The translations under genes were made by a program, and so were the position numbers. Below, piece by piece: positions 6,894-14,174 of a DNA stretch of 36,705 bases. Source of the DNA: an uncultured Erysipelotrichaceae bacterium (GTDB taxonomy: Bacteria; Bacillota_I; Bacilli_A; RF39; UBA660); contig CADBKG010000013.1 of assembly GCA_902795215.1 (NCBI GenBank), forward strand, positions 1 to 36,705, read 5' to 3'. Within the stretch, counting starts at the first letter, position 1. Each line of letters starts with the position of its first letter. Under the pieces are notes generated by a model. It saw only the letters and a list, made by a program, of their open reading frames with translations. It did no database searches and was not told the DNA's origin.

Positions 6894-8182
6894 TATGCTG
6901 CTTGAGGAGTATCAAACCAATTTGTTTCTCCAGAATCTGTTGCAGTTGCCTCTGGCACTACAGGTGTAACAGGTTCAATTGGAGCGGCTTCTGGGATAAG
7001 TGCATCAGGAGCTGCAGGAGCTTCTGGTGTAGGATTTTCTGCTGCTACTGGAGCTGGTTCCACAGGTGTTTCCGGCATTACAGGTGCATCACTACTCATT
7101 CCCATATCTTGTGCAACAGCTTCTGCATGCTGTGCATTTGCCATATCATTTAATTTCATCGTATCTTCTATTCTGTTTACTGCATCAATTTCCATTTGTT
7201 CAAGTTGATCAATAAACTCTCTCATTTGATTATATTTTTCTTTAATAAACTCTATTGAATTTCCTGCATTAGCTTCATTGTTATCTGGAGTTTCGTTAGG
7301 TGTAATAGGTGCTGGAGACTCAAAAGCATTATCTGTATTAACTGGTAGTGGTTCAACTGTATCACTTGCTGGTGTTTCCATAGGTGCAGGTGTTTCAAAA
7401 ATGTTTGGTACATCTGCTGGAGGTTCTGCTATAGCAGGAGCCGGTTCTTCTGGTACTGCTGGAGCTTCAGGTGCTGCTTCCATTGTTGGAGCTAAAGCAT
7501 CTGGCGCAGGCACTACCTCAGCTGGTTCCGCTGGAACTTCTGGTGCTATAGGTGCAACCGCATCAACAGGTGCAGGTTCAGCATTTAAATCACTAACAGA
7601 AGGAATATTTATATCAGGTGATATATTAGCTTCAACAGGAGCTTCAGGCACTACTGGAGGAACTGGTTTATCAGCTTCAACTTCAGGTGGTACTGGAGCT
7701 TCAGGTGCTTGTGAAGCTACTGGCTCTTCAGGTACTACAGGAGCTTCTGGCATAACCACTGGTGCATCAGAAGCTGCAGGAGCTTCGGGATTAGTAGTTC
7801 CTTCTTGATAATTATTAGAATAATATAAACTAACTTGTTTATTTATATAATCATAACTAATAGGCATATTAGTAGCTTTAAATCCTATGATAGAATAACT
7901 ATCTTTAGGTGCTAAATATTCAGCCGTACTTGCATCTCCTTTAATAACTGATCTCATGTGAGAATTAGCTTTATCCCATTCTTCATCAGATAAAGGAGTA
8001 TCAAGCATAGGATTATTCTGCTTTTCCTTAGCATAATAAATCTTAACAGTTTGATCACTTGATCCAGGTTCATTCATTGTATAAAAAAGGCCATAATCAT
8101 TGCCATTTTTTAAATAAGCAATTAATGATGCTGTTTGACTATTGCCATCTTCTCCTACTATTGTTACGTTTTTCATATTCAT
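6893..8182 (-). CDS. Protein with DUF1292-like head and long Pro/Ala/Glu-rich tail
   Basis: A 429-aa protein in two parts. Residues 1-125 fold-like: KNVTIVGEDGNSQTASLIAY, then NDYGLFYTMNEP, then a DEEWDKANSHMRSVI helix, which matches the DUF1292/YrzB layout. From about 130 to the end, most of the chain is Pro, Ala, Glu and Val in loose PEAPVVPEEP-type repeats and should be disordered. A short helical island at about 310-350 (EFIKEKYNQMREFIDQLEQMEIDAVNR) could be a coiled coil. GAGGG precedes the ATG by 6 bases; an ATG two codons on is also possible. There is no signal peptide. The function is unknown; the tail may be a spacer or a docking region. Confidence 0.7.
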   Translation of the reverse strand: MNMKNVTIVGEDGNSQTASLIAYLKNGNDYGLFYTMNEPGSSDQTVKIYYAKEKQNNPMLDTPLSDEEWDKANSHMRSVIKGDASTAEYLAPKDSYSIIGFKATNMPISYDYINKQVSLYYSNNYQEGTTNPEAPAASDAPVVMPEAPVVPEEPVASQAPEAPVPPEVEADKPVPPVVPEAPVEANISPDINIPSVSDLNAEPAPVDAVAPIAPEVPAEPAEVVPAPDALAPTMEAAPEAPAVPEEPAPAIAEPPADVPNIFETPAPMETPASDTVEPLPVNTDNAFESPAPITPNETPDNNEANAGNSIEFIKEKYNQMREFIDQLEQMEIDAVNRIEDTMKLNDMANAQHAEAVAQDMGMSSDAPVMPETPVEPAPVAAENPTPEAPAAPDALIPEAAPIEPVTPVVPEATATDSGETNWFDTPQAA

Positions 8183-8208
8183 AATAATCCCTCTTATCCT
8201 ATTTTATA

Positions 8209-8214
8209 ATTATA
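8209..8214 (-). promoter_or_regulatory. -10 box before the DUF1292-like gene
   Basis: TATAAT on the minus strand, 26 bases before the ATG, with no convincing -35 box at 16-18 bases. It is a probable separate promoter after yutD. Confidence 0.45.
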
Positions 8215-8234
8215 CTAAAATTTTATCACATTAT

Positions 8235-8519
8235 TTATTTCTTATCAACATTTATTTTTTTTAGAACAAAATATTTGCAACCATACGCACAATACTTTTC
8301 TATATATTCATCTAATAAAGAAATATCATTTAATTTTTTATAATTTTTGTTGCCTTTTTCATTAAATCCTTTTAATCTTAACTTTCCGTAGGCCCAATCA
8401 CCAACTATATAATCGTAATCTACAAAATAATCTGTAAATTTTTCTGTTAGTGCTTCTAAATCATATCCATTTCTTGAATCTTTTATAAGTTCATATTTGT
8501 TATTTTCTAATTCTATCAT
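8235..8519 (-). CDS. yutD: YutD family protein
   Basis: A conserved 94-aa cytoplasmic protein of unknown biochemistry found across Bacilli. The family signature is intact: YELIKDSRNGYDLEALTEKF, DYDYIVGDWAYGKLRLKGF at about 34-52, and the C-terminal YCAYGCKYFVLKK with two Cys. AGGGGG lies 5 bases before the ATG. It follows the unknown C-terminally anchored protein by only 9 bases, so the two form an operon. In Bacillus yutD lies near yutH, yutI (nfuA) and yunB, all of which have counterparts here. Confidence 0.93.
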   Translation of the reverse strand: MIELENNKYELIKDSRNGYDLEALTEKFTDYFVDYDYIVGDWAYGKLRLKGFNEKGNKNYKKLNDISLLDEYIEKYCAYGCKYFVLKKINVDKK

Positions 8520-8528
8520 TATTTCCCC

Positions 8529-9302
8529 CTACATATGTAAAAATAAATATATTAACCCAATTGAAATCTCAGTTGCGATAATAGCTATTATTAAAAGTGC
8601 ATCAACTGCCCCACTGCCACTAGTTAAAACAGAATTAATTCTAAATTTTTGTTTTATAGCATTTGGAACTTTATCGACTTCTATTTTGTTTTTTATATAA
8701 TCGTTTAATTTATTTATCATACGATAATCCATATCTTTAACATCATCGTATGATACCCCAAACCTTGCATAAGTAAATTCATCTAAAAGATTTGGTTTTT
8801 CTTCTTCTAAAATTATATCTTCACTAAAATTTCTCTTTTCGTTTTTATAATATTTTAACACTTTATTAGGATCATTACTATAATTAAATGTATATTTTTT
8901 AATTTCTTGATCGTTTAAGAATATACTTTCAAAACCTGCTATTTGTGCATCTGTAATACTTTCAAAAACTGTTTTATACTTTAACATCTTTATTAAATCA
9001 GTTTGTATATTAGATAGTATTTCTGTTTTTTGTATAGGATTAGTCATAAGAGATTTTTTAAATCCTTCATATGCTATTAAATTATCCATAAAGTCTTCAT
9101 ATACAGATTGATTTAATTTATATTTTTTAATTATTTTTTCAAACATATTTGTTTGTTTTTGAATATAGGCTTCGATTAAACTTTGGCCATAAATGGCATA
9201 CAAACACGCAATAACATAGTCTTCAAATATGTTATTTTTTGTTTTATTTATAAAATCATTAAAACCTATAGTAAGAAATTCATTTATAAATATCTCGTTC
9301 AT
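8529..9302 (-). CDS. Unknown protein with a C-terminal membrane anchor
   Basis: No family recognised. It is 257 aa: a mostly helical, charged N-terminal region (about 1-200) rich in Lys, Asn and Ile, then one hydrophobic helix at the very end (ALLIIAIIATEISIGLIYLFLHM), so the body should face the cytoplasm with a tail anchor. The segment FTYARFGVSYDDVKDMDYRMINKLNDYIK looks ordered and may be its conserved core. AGGAGG stands 8 bases before the ATG, but ribosome site and start codon lie in a perfect hairpin (see the separate entry at 9300). It is cotranscribed with yutD. Confidence 0.6.
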   Translation of the reverse strand: MNEIFINEFLTIGFNDFINKTKNNIFEDYVIACLYAIYGQSLIEAYIQKQTNMFEKIIKKYKLNQSVYEDFMDNLIAYEGFKKSLMTNPIQKTEILSNIQTDLIKMLKYKTVFESITDAQIAGFESIFLNDQEIKKYTFNYSNDPNKVLKYYKNEKRNFSEDIILEEEKPNLLDEFTYARFGVSYDDVKDMDYRMINKLNDYIKNKIEVDKVPNAIKQKFRINSVLTSGSGAVDALLIIAIIATEISIGLIYLFLHM

Positions 9303-9322
9303 ACTAGAAGCCTCCTAGTATG
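9300..9322 (-). promoter_or_regulatory. Hairpin enclosing the ribosome site and start codon
   Basis: On the minus strand CATACTAG and CTAGTATG form a perfect 8-bp inverted repeat around the 7-base loop GAGGCTT. The AGGAGG ribosome site spans stem and loop, and the start ATG at 9302 is the end of the 3' arm. The -10 box TATAAT (9323-9328) adjoins it, so the transcript start decides how much of the stem is made. Confidence 0.55.
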
Positions 9323-9337
9323 ATTATAACACATTTT

Positions 9338-10009
9338 TTATTTTATTGGTATATTAATTAACTTACTTTTGGAATTTATTGTTCCATCGTAGAAATTAGG
9401 AACTTTTCCATTTATTATTTTACTTGCGATTAAAGATGAGTAAGATATATCTTCACTATCCTTATTAAATGGCATATTAACCTCTATTTTTAGGTCTATA
9501 TCAATATATATTTCTACCATTGCACTATTAATACCATATTCTGTTATTTTGGTTCTAACATTTCCAAGCGCACTACCAACCATATTTATAACAACTGGCA
9601 CTTTTGGCCCTAAATTAGAATAAATAATACTATCAGTAATAAATCCAATTGGAACATATAAAATATAACCATCTTTACTATTGTTTATATCTTTATCTAT
9701 ATTATCTATAATTTTTGATAATAAATCATTACATTTTTTCATATCAAAAGATACTTCTAATATTTCATCGTTAGAATTTTTAATTACCTTTATTAAATTA
9801 TTACTGTTTTCACTGACTTCAGCTTTGCTATATGCTTTTTTAAATATTTCATGGTTATTATTTTTTATTATTGTTTTGGAATAGTTTAATACCTTATTAG
9901 ATATTTTATTACTTATATAAAGAGATATTAAAAAGGATATAATAATACTAAATATTATAATAAATTTATAATTAAAGTAGAATCCTTTTTTAAACTTTAC
10001 TTTTTTCAT
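9338..10009 (-). CDS. yunB: Sporulation protein YunB
   Basis: A 223-aa membrane-anchored protein of the YunB family, needed in Bacillus for normal spore formation under the mother-cell sigma E. Basic residues and one membrane helix at about 15-32 (FIIIFSIIISFLISLYI) precede the extracytoplasmic domain, which carries the family pattern: YILYVPIGFITDSIIYSNLGPKVPV, then GSALGNVRTKITEYGINSAMVEIYI, and GKVPNFYDG near the end. There is no ribosome site; TATAAT ends 6 bases before the ATG, so it may be leaderless. With the YutH-like gene it shows that this lineage sporulates or descends from spore formers. Confidence 0.85.
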   Translation of the reverse strand: MKKVKFKKGFYFNYKFIIIFSIIISFLISLYISNKISNKVLNYSKTIIKNNNHEIFKKAYSKAEVSENSNNLIKVIKNSNDEILEVSFDMKKCNDLLSKIIDNIDKDINNSKDGYILYVPIGFITDSIIYSNLGPKVPVVINMVGSALGNVRTKITEYGINSAMVEIYIDIDLKIEVNMPFNKDSEDISYSSLIASKIINGKVPNFYDGTINSKSKLINIPIK

Positions 10010-10023
10010 TACTATATTATATG

Positions 10024-10047
10024 AAAAAAGAACTATTTAAATAGTCC
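10024..10047 (-). terminator. Terminator between the acidic membrane protein and yunB
   Basis: The perfect palindrome ACTATTTAAATAGT (10032-10045) is extended by G/C pairs and followed on the minus strand by six T. The TAG stop of the upstream gene (10033-10035) is inside the 3' arm. As at 6866, T6 leads into CATATAAT for the next gene. Confidence 0.75.
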
Positions 10048-10971
10048 TAATTTAAAGTATTTATCAACAAAATATACTATAACTGCAATAACTAGTAATA
10101 TTATAATACCTACAAGTATTTTTATAATAATATTTCCTAGTTTAAATCCTTTTTCAGAATCATCAGAGCCGTCATCGTAATCACTTTTCTTAATTTTGTA
10201 TTGGCCAGTATAGAAAGTATTCTCTTGTGTTAAATTAAGTGTATTAGTAGTGGTATCTTCTATTGGTTCTGCACTTTCTACTTCCTCTTTTGTTAGAGGC
10301 TTCTCTAACTCTTCTTCAATTTCATTTCTGGCAATTTTTATGGTTTTTTCTAATTCGTCTTTTAAAGAAGGTTTGTCTTCTGGTTCATATGTAATTTGTT
10401 CATCATCTTCAGGAATTGGTTCTAATACTTCTGTTGCATCATCACTTAAAAGATCACTCATCAAATCTTTTTCTTCTATAGCCTTTGTTGCATTATCCTC
10501 AACAGTTTTTATGAGGTTCATCAGTGTTGCTTCTTCTCTAGTTAGGGAATCATCTATTTCAGGATCTTCTTTTCTATTTAAATCAAGATCTTTTAAAATA
10601 TCATATTGTGTATCTCTTAATTTTTTAAATCTATCTTTTTCATAATCAGACTCTCTATTTTTTCTTGCCTCATCAAGAATCTTTTTTAAATCATATTCTT
10701 TTGTATCTACAATATTTTTTTCTTCTGATAATGTTTCTTCCATATCAACATCTTCTTCATGATTTTTAGAATAATGAACATTTAAGTATTCTTTTAATTT
10801 ATCTAAATCCATGTTTGTAGTATCTGTATCAATTACAGATATATTGGTAGTTAAATCTATGTTTTCTAAATCTTCCTCTGTAGTACCTTCATAAGCATTT
10901 TTATTTTTATTGAGTCTACTCTCTTCAAGTGGAGGATTATTTTTATAATATCTATCCATTCTAGATTTCAT
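10033..10971 (-). CDS. Acidic cytoplasmic protein with a C-terminal membrane anchor
   Basis: No family recognised. About 312 aa. Residues 1-250 are highly charged, mainly Asp, Glu and Lys, with predicted helical or disordered stretches (for example KKILDEARKNRESDYEKDRFKK). One hydrophobic helix at about 285-305 (IIIKILVGIIILLVIAVIVYFV) ends the chain. The ATG at 10971 has GGTGA 5 bases upstream. An ATG four codons earlier, at 10983, has no ribosome site but lies close to the -10 box. It could be a divisome or envelope scaffold by its shape, but that is only a guess. Confidence 0.6.
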   Translation of the reverse strand: MKSRMDRYYKNNPPLEESRLNKNKNAYEGTTEEDLENIDLTTNISVIDTDTTNMDLDKLKEYLNVHYSKNHEEDVDMEETLSEEKNIVDTKEYDLKKILDEARKNRESDYEKDRFKKLRDTQYDILKDLDLNRKEDPEIDDSLTREEATLMNLIKTVEDNATKAIEEKDLMSDLLSDDATEVLEPIPEDDEQITYEPEDKPSLKDELEKTIKIARNEIEEELEKPLTKEEVESAEPIEDTTTNTLNLTQENTFYTGQYKIKKSDYDDGSDDSEKGFKLGNIIIKILVGIIILLVIAVIVYFVDKYFKLGLFK

Positions 10972-10993
10972 ATACTTCACCATATTAATTTTA

Positions 10994-11021
10994 TCACAAT
11001 TTTTTAAATTAGCAAATATAA
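10994..11021 (-). promoter_or_regulatory. Promoter of the acidic membrane protein gene
   Basis: Minus strand TTGCTA, a 16-base spacer ending in TGTGA, then TAAAAT just before the coding start. Positions are approximate. It is divergent from the ferredoxin promoter, and both -35 boxes read from the same AAGCAAG/CTTGCTT region. Confidence 0.5.
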
Positions 11022-11023
11022 AC

Positions 11024-11053
11024 TTGCTTTTTCTTTAAAATCTATTTTATAAT
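11024..11053 (+). promoter_or_regulatory. Promoter of the ferredoxin gene
   Basis: Plus strand TTGCTT (11024-11029), an 18-base spacer and TATAAT (11048-11053), 16 bases before the ATG. Confidence 0.65.
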
Positions 11054-11069
11054 ATTATTGGAGGTTATT

Positions 11070-11297
11070 ATGAAAGTAATTGAAGTAGATCAAAGCAAAT
11101 GTATTGGATGTGGCGCTTGTATGGCACTTGATGAACAAGATTTTGAATTTAATGACGACGGTTTATCTAAAGCAAAAGTAGATGTGGTTGATGAGCCATC
11201 AGAAGAATTATTAAGTGCTGTAGAATCTTGCCCTGCTGGTGCAATTATTTTAGAAGACATACAAGAAGAAGTTCCTAAAGGAGAATCAGAGGAATAA
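11070..11297 (+). CDS. fer: Ferredoxin with one [4Fe-4S] cluster
   Basis: A small electron carrier of 75 aa. CIGCGAC at residues 11-17 gives three ligands and SCPAG near residue 54 the fourth, matching single-cluster Bacillus-type ferredoxins (CxxCxxC...CP). The acidic tail (EDIQEEVPKGESEE) is typical. The ATG at 11070 has GGAGG 5 bases before it; a TTG at 11058 upstream is unneeded. It stands alone on the plus strand between minus-strand genes, with its own promoter and a terminator shared with trmL. Confidence 0.95.
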   Translation: MKVIEVDQSKCIGCGACMALDEQDFEFNDDGLSKAKVDVVDEPSEELLSAVESCPAGAIILEDIQEEVPKGESEE

Positions 11298-11308
11298 AAA
11301 GCAGCATA

Positions 11309-11338
11309 AAAAAACGAAGAATTTATTCTTCATTTTTT
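11309..11338. terminator. Bidirectional terminator between ferredoxin and trmL
   Basis: GAAGAA/TTCTTC (11316-11321, 11326-11331) with loop TTTA is flanked by a run of A on the left and of T on the right. It can end the ferredoxin transcript on the plus strand and the trmL transcript on the minus strand. The trmL stop codon is in the loop. Confidence 0.85.
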
Positions 11339-11853
11339 TTGCCTTCAATTTCAATGAAATTTTTATCTTTATGAGGTTCATCAAATAATAAATCTCTATA
11401 ATCTTGTTGTCTTAATGCTTCATATACCATGATAGCAACTGTATTTGATAGATTTAAAGCTCTTACATTGCTAGTCATAGGCATCCTCATACATTTATCT
11501 AAGTACGGATAAAGAATTTTTGGTGGAATACCTGTTGATTCTTTTCCAAATATAAAGAAGTAATCCCTATCTTTATCACTATAATCAAAACTAGTATGAG
11601 GTTTATGACCATATCTTGTTAAAAAATAAAAATCTCCATCTTTATTTTTTTCAAAAAAATCATCTATATTTTCATATACAGTGTAATCACATTTATCTAT
11701 ATAGTTAACTCCACTTCTTTTAATATATTTTTCATCTAAACTAAACCCAAGGGGTTTAATTAAATGAAGTTTGGAATTAGTTGCAACACATGTACGCATA
11801 ATATTACCAGTGTTCCCTGGTATTTCTGGTTCAAATAATACTATATTTATCAT
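11323..11853 (-). CDS. trmL: tRNA (cytidine/uridine-34 2'-O)-methyltransferase TrmL
   Basis: A SPOUT-class enzyme that methylates the ribose at wobble position 34 of leucine tRNAs with S-adenosylmethionine. At 176 aa it is slightly longer than the usual 155-160. All three knot motifs are present: LFEPEIPGNTGNIMRT at 6-21, FIFGKESTGIP near 99-109 and the C-terminal MRMPMTSNVRALNLSNTVA with the cofactor loop. AGGTGA stands 4 bases before the ATG. That ribosome site directly follows the T run of the upstream gene's terminator and no separate promoter is seen, so trmL may depend on read-through. A UUA-reading tRNA-Leu, a possible substrate type, is coded at 2815. Confidence 0.95.
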   Translation of the reverse strand: MINIVLFEPEIPGNTGNIMRTCVATNSKLHLIKPLGFSLDEKYIKRSGVNYIDKCDYTVYENIDDFFEKNKDGDFYFLTRYGHKPHTSFDYSDKDRDYFFIFGKESTGIPPKILYPYLDKCMRMPMTSNVRALNLSNTVAIMVYEALRQQDYRDLLFDEPHKDKNFIEIEGKKNEE

Positions 11854-11861
11854 AAATTCAC

Positions 11862-11882
11862 CTAAAAAAGGGTTAAACCCTT
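11862..11882 (-). terminator. Terminator between the thioredoxin-like gene and trmL
   Basis: AAGGG/CCCTT (11868-11872, 11878-11882) with loop TTTAA, followed by TTTTTT on the minus strand. It overlaps the upstream TAA stop and its T run adjoins the trmL ribosome site. The short stem suggests partial termination. Confidence 0.65.
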
Positions 11883-12411
11883 AATTACTTTCTAATAATT
11901 CATAACTATCTAGTAGATTTAATACACTATCATTATTAATCATTTCTTTATCTGTACTAGATAAAACTTTAACTAGCTTTCCATCTTTATAATAAAGAAG
12001 TGCTGGCAAAGCTTTAATGTTATTCTTTCCTTTTAAAGAAAACTTTTTATTTAACATATCTATGTAATTGTCTTCTAATTTAATATCTGTTGCATCTAAT
12101 AAATAGAAATTATTTTGAAGATTGTTATCAATTATGGTTTTATGTAATTTCTTTTCAAAAGTATATACATCCTTTGACTCGGTATATGTGATATATACAA
12201 ATGAATCGCTAGCAAGTTCTGTTGTGGCACTATCTAAATCATCTATGGACATAGTATTAACTACCTTTTCAAGCGGACTAGTAGTATATATAAAGTTTTG
12301 CCTTGATTTATAGGTTTTAAGTCCTAATAATGCCAGCAATATTACAAGTATCATAAGTAGGCAATAATTAATCACTTTTCTTATCCTATCAGTTTTTTTA
12401 ACTTTAGGCAT
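11881..12411 (-). CDS. Membrane-anchored thioredoxin-like protein without CxxC
   Basis: A 176-aa protein with one N-terminal membrane helix at about 16-33 (VINYCLLMILVILLALLGL) and an external domain that reads as a thioredoxin fold: DSFVYITYTESKDVYTFEKKLHKTI where the active-site strand and helix would be, then LPALLYYKDGKLVKVLSS, which contains the cis-Pro-like strand. The CxxC is replaced by SKDV, so it cannot act as a dithiol oxidoreductase. It resembles bacteriocin-accessory or DUF6568-type proteins, but that is tentative. The ATG at 12411 has AAGG 7 bases before it; an ATG two codons earlier is too close. Confidence 0.68.
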   Translation of the reverse strand: MPKVKKTDRIRKVINYCLLMILVILLALLGLKTYKSRQNFIYTTSPLEKVVNTMSIDDLDSATTELASDSFVYITYTESKDVYTFEKKLHKTIIDNNLQNNFYLLDATDIKLEDNYIDMLNKKFSLKGKNNIKALPALLYYKDGKLVKVLSSTDKEMINNDSVLNLLDSYELLESN

Positions 12412-12434
12412 AATCATACCTTCTTTCTAATTAA

Positions 12435-12463
12435 ATTTTATCATAAAAAAACTCTTGTGTAAA
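12435..12463 (-). promoter_or_regulatory. Promoter of the thioredoxin-like gene
   Basis: Minus strand TTTACA (12458-12463), a 17-base spacer ending in TGA and TAAAAT (12435-12440), 23 bases before the start codon. Confidence 0.68.
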
Positions 12464-12507
12464 TTAAGATTTACTATATATTATGACATTATACGACAAA
12501 TTATTTC

Positions 12508-12535
12508 AAAAAAAAGTTTGACATAAGGTCAAACT
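12508..12535 (-). terminator. asnS terminator
   Basis: AGTTTGAC/GTCAAACT (12515-12522, 12528-12535) form a perfect 8-bp stem with a 5-base loop and a run of T on the minus strand. The 5' arm overlaps the TAA stop of asnS. Confidence 0.9.
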
Positions 12536-13904
12536 AATATTCACAATTTCCTGGGGTTCTTGGGAATGGTATAACATCTCTAATATTTTCCATACCTGTT
12601 AGGTACATAATAAGTCTTTCAAAACCAAGACCAAATCCAGAATGATAACAACTACCATATTTTCTTAAGTTTAAATACCAATCTATTGTATCTTTATCTA
12701 CACCAAATTTTTCTATTCTTTCATCTAGTATATCTAAATTAGTTTCTCTTTGTGAACCACCCATTAATTCTCCAGCGCCTGGGACTTCTAAATCGACAGC
12801 AGCAACTGTTTTACCATCGTCATTTAATTTCATGTACCAAGCTTTAATATCTTTAGGCCAATTTGTTATAAATACTGGTCCATTAAAATGCTCTGTAATA
12901 TATTTTTCGTGCTCTTTTGCAATGTCATCTTCATAAGATGGTTTGAATTCCCATTTGTTGCCTGATTCAAGTAATAAATCAACAGCTTCTTTATGAGTAA
13001 TTCTTACAAATTTTGATTTAACTATTTTTTCAAGTTTTTCTTTTAAGCCTTTTTCAACAAAAGAATCAAAGAATTCAATTTCATCAGAGCACTTTTTAAG
13101 AACATCTTTAACTACATATTTAAGCATATCCTCTTCTATATCCATAAGTCCATTTATATCACAAAATGCAATTTCTGGTTCTATCATCCAAAATTCATTC
13201 GCATGTACTTTAGTATTAGAGTTTTCAGTTCTAAATGTTGGCCCAAATGTATATATCTTTTTAAATGCCATTGCATATGCTTCACCATGTAATTGACCAG
13301 AACCTGTAATAAATGTTTCTTTTCCAAATAGATCTTTAGAAAAATCAACTTTCTTATCTTCGCCCTTAGGTAAATTATTAAAATCAAGAGTTGTTACTTT
13401 AAACATTTGGTCTGATCCTTCACAATCACTAGTTGTTAAAAGTGGAGTATGAACATATGTATAGTTGTTTTCTTGAAAGTAGTTATGAATAGCCTGGGCA
13501 GCGACACTTCTTACTCTAAACACAGCTTGGAATGTTCTAGTTCTATTTCTTAAATACATTTGAGTTCTTAAAAATTCCATTGTATGTCTTTTTGGTTGTA
13601 TTGGATAATCCTCTGGGCAATCACCTATTAAAATAATCTTTTCAGCTTTTAATTCCATTTTTTGCTTACCAGGGCTTTCAACCAAAGTTCCTTTAACTTT
13701 TAAGCTTGCCCCAACGTGATAATGAGTAATCTCATCAAAATCTTTTAGTTCTTTATCATATACAACTTGTAAACTTTTTAAGCAAGTTCCATCATAAAAA
13801 TCTATAAAACCGAATTCTTTTTGAGGTCTATGATTTCTAATCCAGCCTTCAACCTCAATTTTATCACCTATTTTTTTCTTTTTAAATACATCGATTAAAT
13901 CCAT
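12534..13904 (-). CDS. asnS: Asparagine--tRNA ligase
   Basis: A class IIb aminoacyl-tRNA synthetase that charges tRNA-Asn. At 456 aa it has the usual length. An N-terminal OB-fold anticodon domain (about 1-105, with VEGWIRNHRPQKEFGFIDF) is followed by the catalytic core with motif 2 at FRTENSNTKVHANEFWMIEPE and motif 3 at GFGLGFERLIMYLTG. The absence of an aspartyl-type insert, and the upstream T-box with an AAC specifier, support Asn over Asp. GAGGG precedes the ATG by 5 bases. It is a single-gene unit controlled by uncharged tRNA-Asn. Confidence 0.97.
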   Translation of the reverse strand: MDLIDVFKKKKIGDKIEVEGWIRNHRPQKEFGFIDFYDGTCLKSLQVVYDKELKDFDEITHYHVGASLKVKGTLVESPGKQKMELKAEKIILIGDCPEDYPIQPKRHTMEFLRTQMYLRNRTRTFQAVFRVRSVAAQAIHNYFQENNYTYVHTPLLTTSDCEGSDQMFKVTTLDFNNLPKGEDKKVDFSKDLFGKETFITGSGQLHGEAYAMAFKKIYTFGPTFRTENSNTKVHANEFWMIEPEIAFCDINGLMDIEEDMLKYVVKDVLKKCSDEIEFFDSFVEKGLKEKLEKIVKSKFVRITHKEAVDLLLESGNKWEFKPSYEDDIAKEHEKYITEHFNGPVFITNWPKDIKAWYMKLNDDGKTVAAVDLEVPGAGELMGGSQRETNLDILDERIEKFGVDKDTIDWYLNLRKYGSCYHSGFGLGFERLIMYLTGMENIRDVIPFPRTPGNCEY

Positions 13905-13921
13905 ATTATCCCTCTTTCTAA

Positions 13922-14128
13922 TAAAAAAAGTACCAAATGTTTGTAAGGACGATTTACTCGCGGTGCCACCTTACTTTACCATAGGTACTCTCATTTTTTT
14001 CTTATCGCGAAATTACGCTTAAGGTTAATAATTAATTGTTTCATATAACTTATTACTAGTCTTTTCCAGCGCCAAGACCTCTCTTTAAGCAATAACTTAG
14101 TCATACTTTGATTAATTCCTTAAGAACT
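13922..14128 (-). promoter_or_regulatory. T-box riboswitch for asparagine (asnS leader)
   Basis: The leader senses uncharged tRNA-Asn and lets transcription enter asnS. The T-box proper (AAGGTGGCACCGCGAGT, about 13951-13967) holds TGGC; its C would pair with the G discriminator expected of tRNA-Asn. The stem I base is CTTAAGG paired with CCTTAAG, and AGAGAGG with GGCGCTGG marks the apical region. The specifier loop TATGAAACA gives AAC at 14038-14040. The terminator pairs AGTACC with GGTACT and GTAAGG with CCTTAC, followed by seven T (13922-13928). Confidence 0.95.
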
Positions 14129-14134
14129 AACTAT

Positions 14135-14163
14135 ATTTTAGTTTATTTTTTTCTAGTAGTCAA
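14135..14163 (-). promoter_or_regulatory. Promoter of the asnS T-box leader
   Basis: Minus strand TTGACT (14158-14163), a 17-base spacer and TAAAAT (14135-14140). Transcription would start near 14128, just before stem I. Confidence 0.75.
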
Positions 14164-14174
14164 GATGTATATTT

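Noticed and set aside
7278-7808. A 176-aa plus-strand frame rich in Ser, Gly, Ala and Thr
   Set aside because: It mirrors the Pro/Ala-rich tail of the minus-strand DUF1292-like gene; the codon bias of that tail removes stops from the other strand.
10250-10645. A 131-aa plus-strand Ser-rich frame
   Set aside because: It is the shadow of the acidic coding region of the minus-strand membrane protein, with no ribosome site or promoter.
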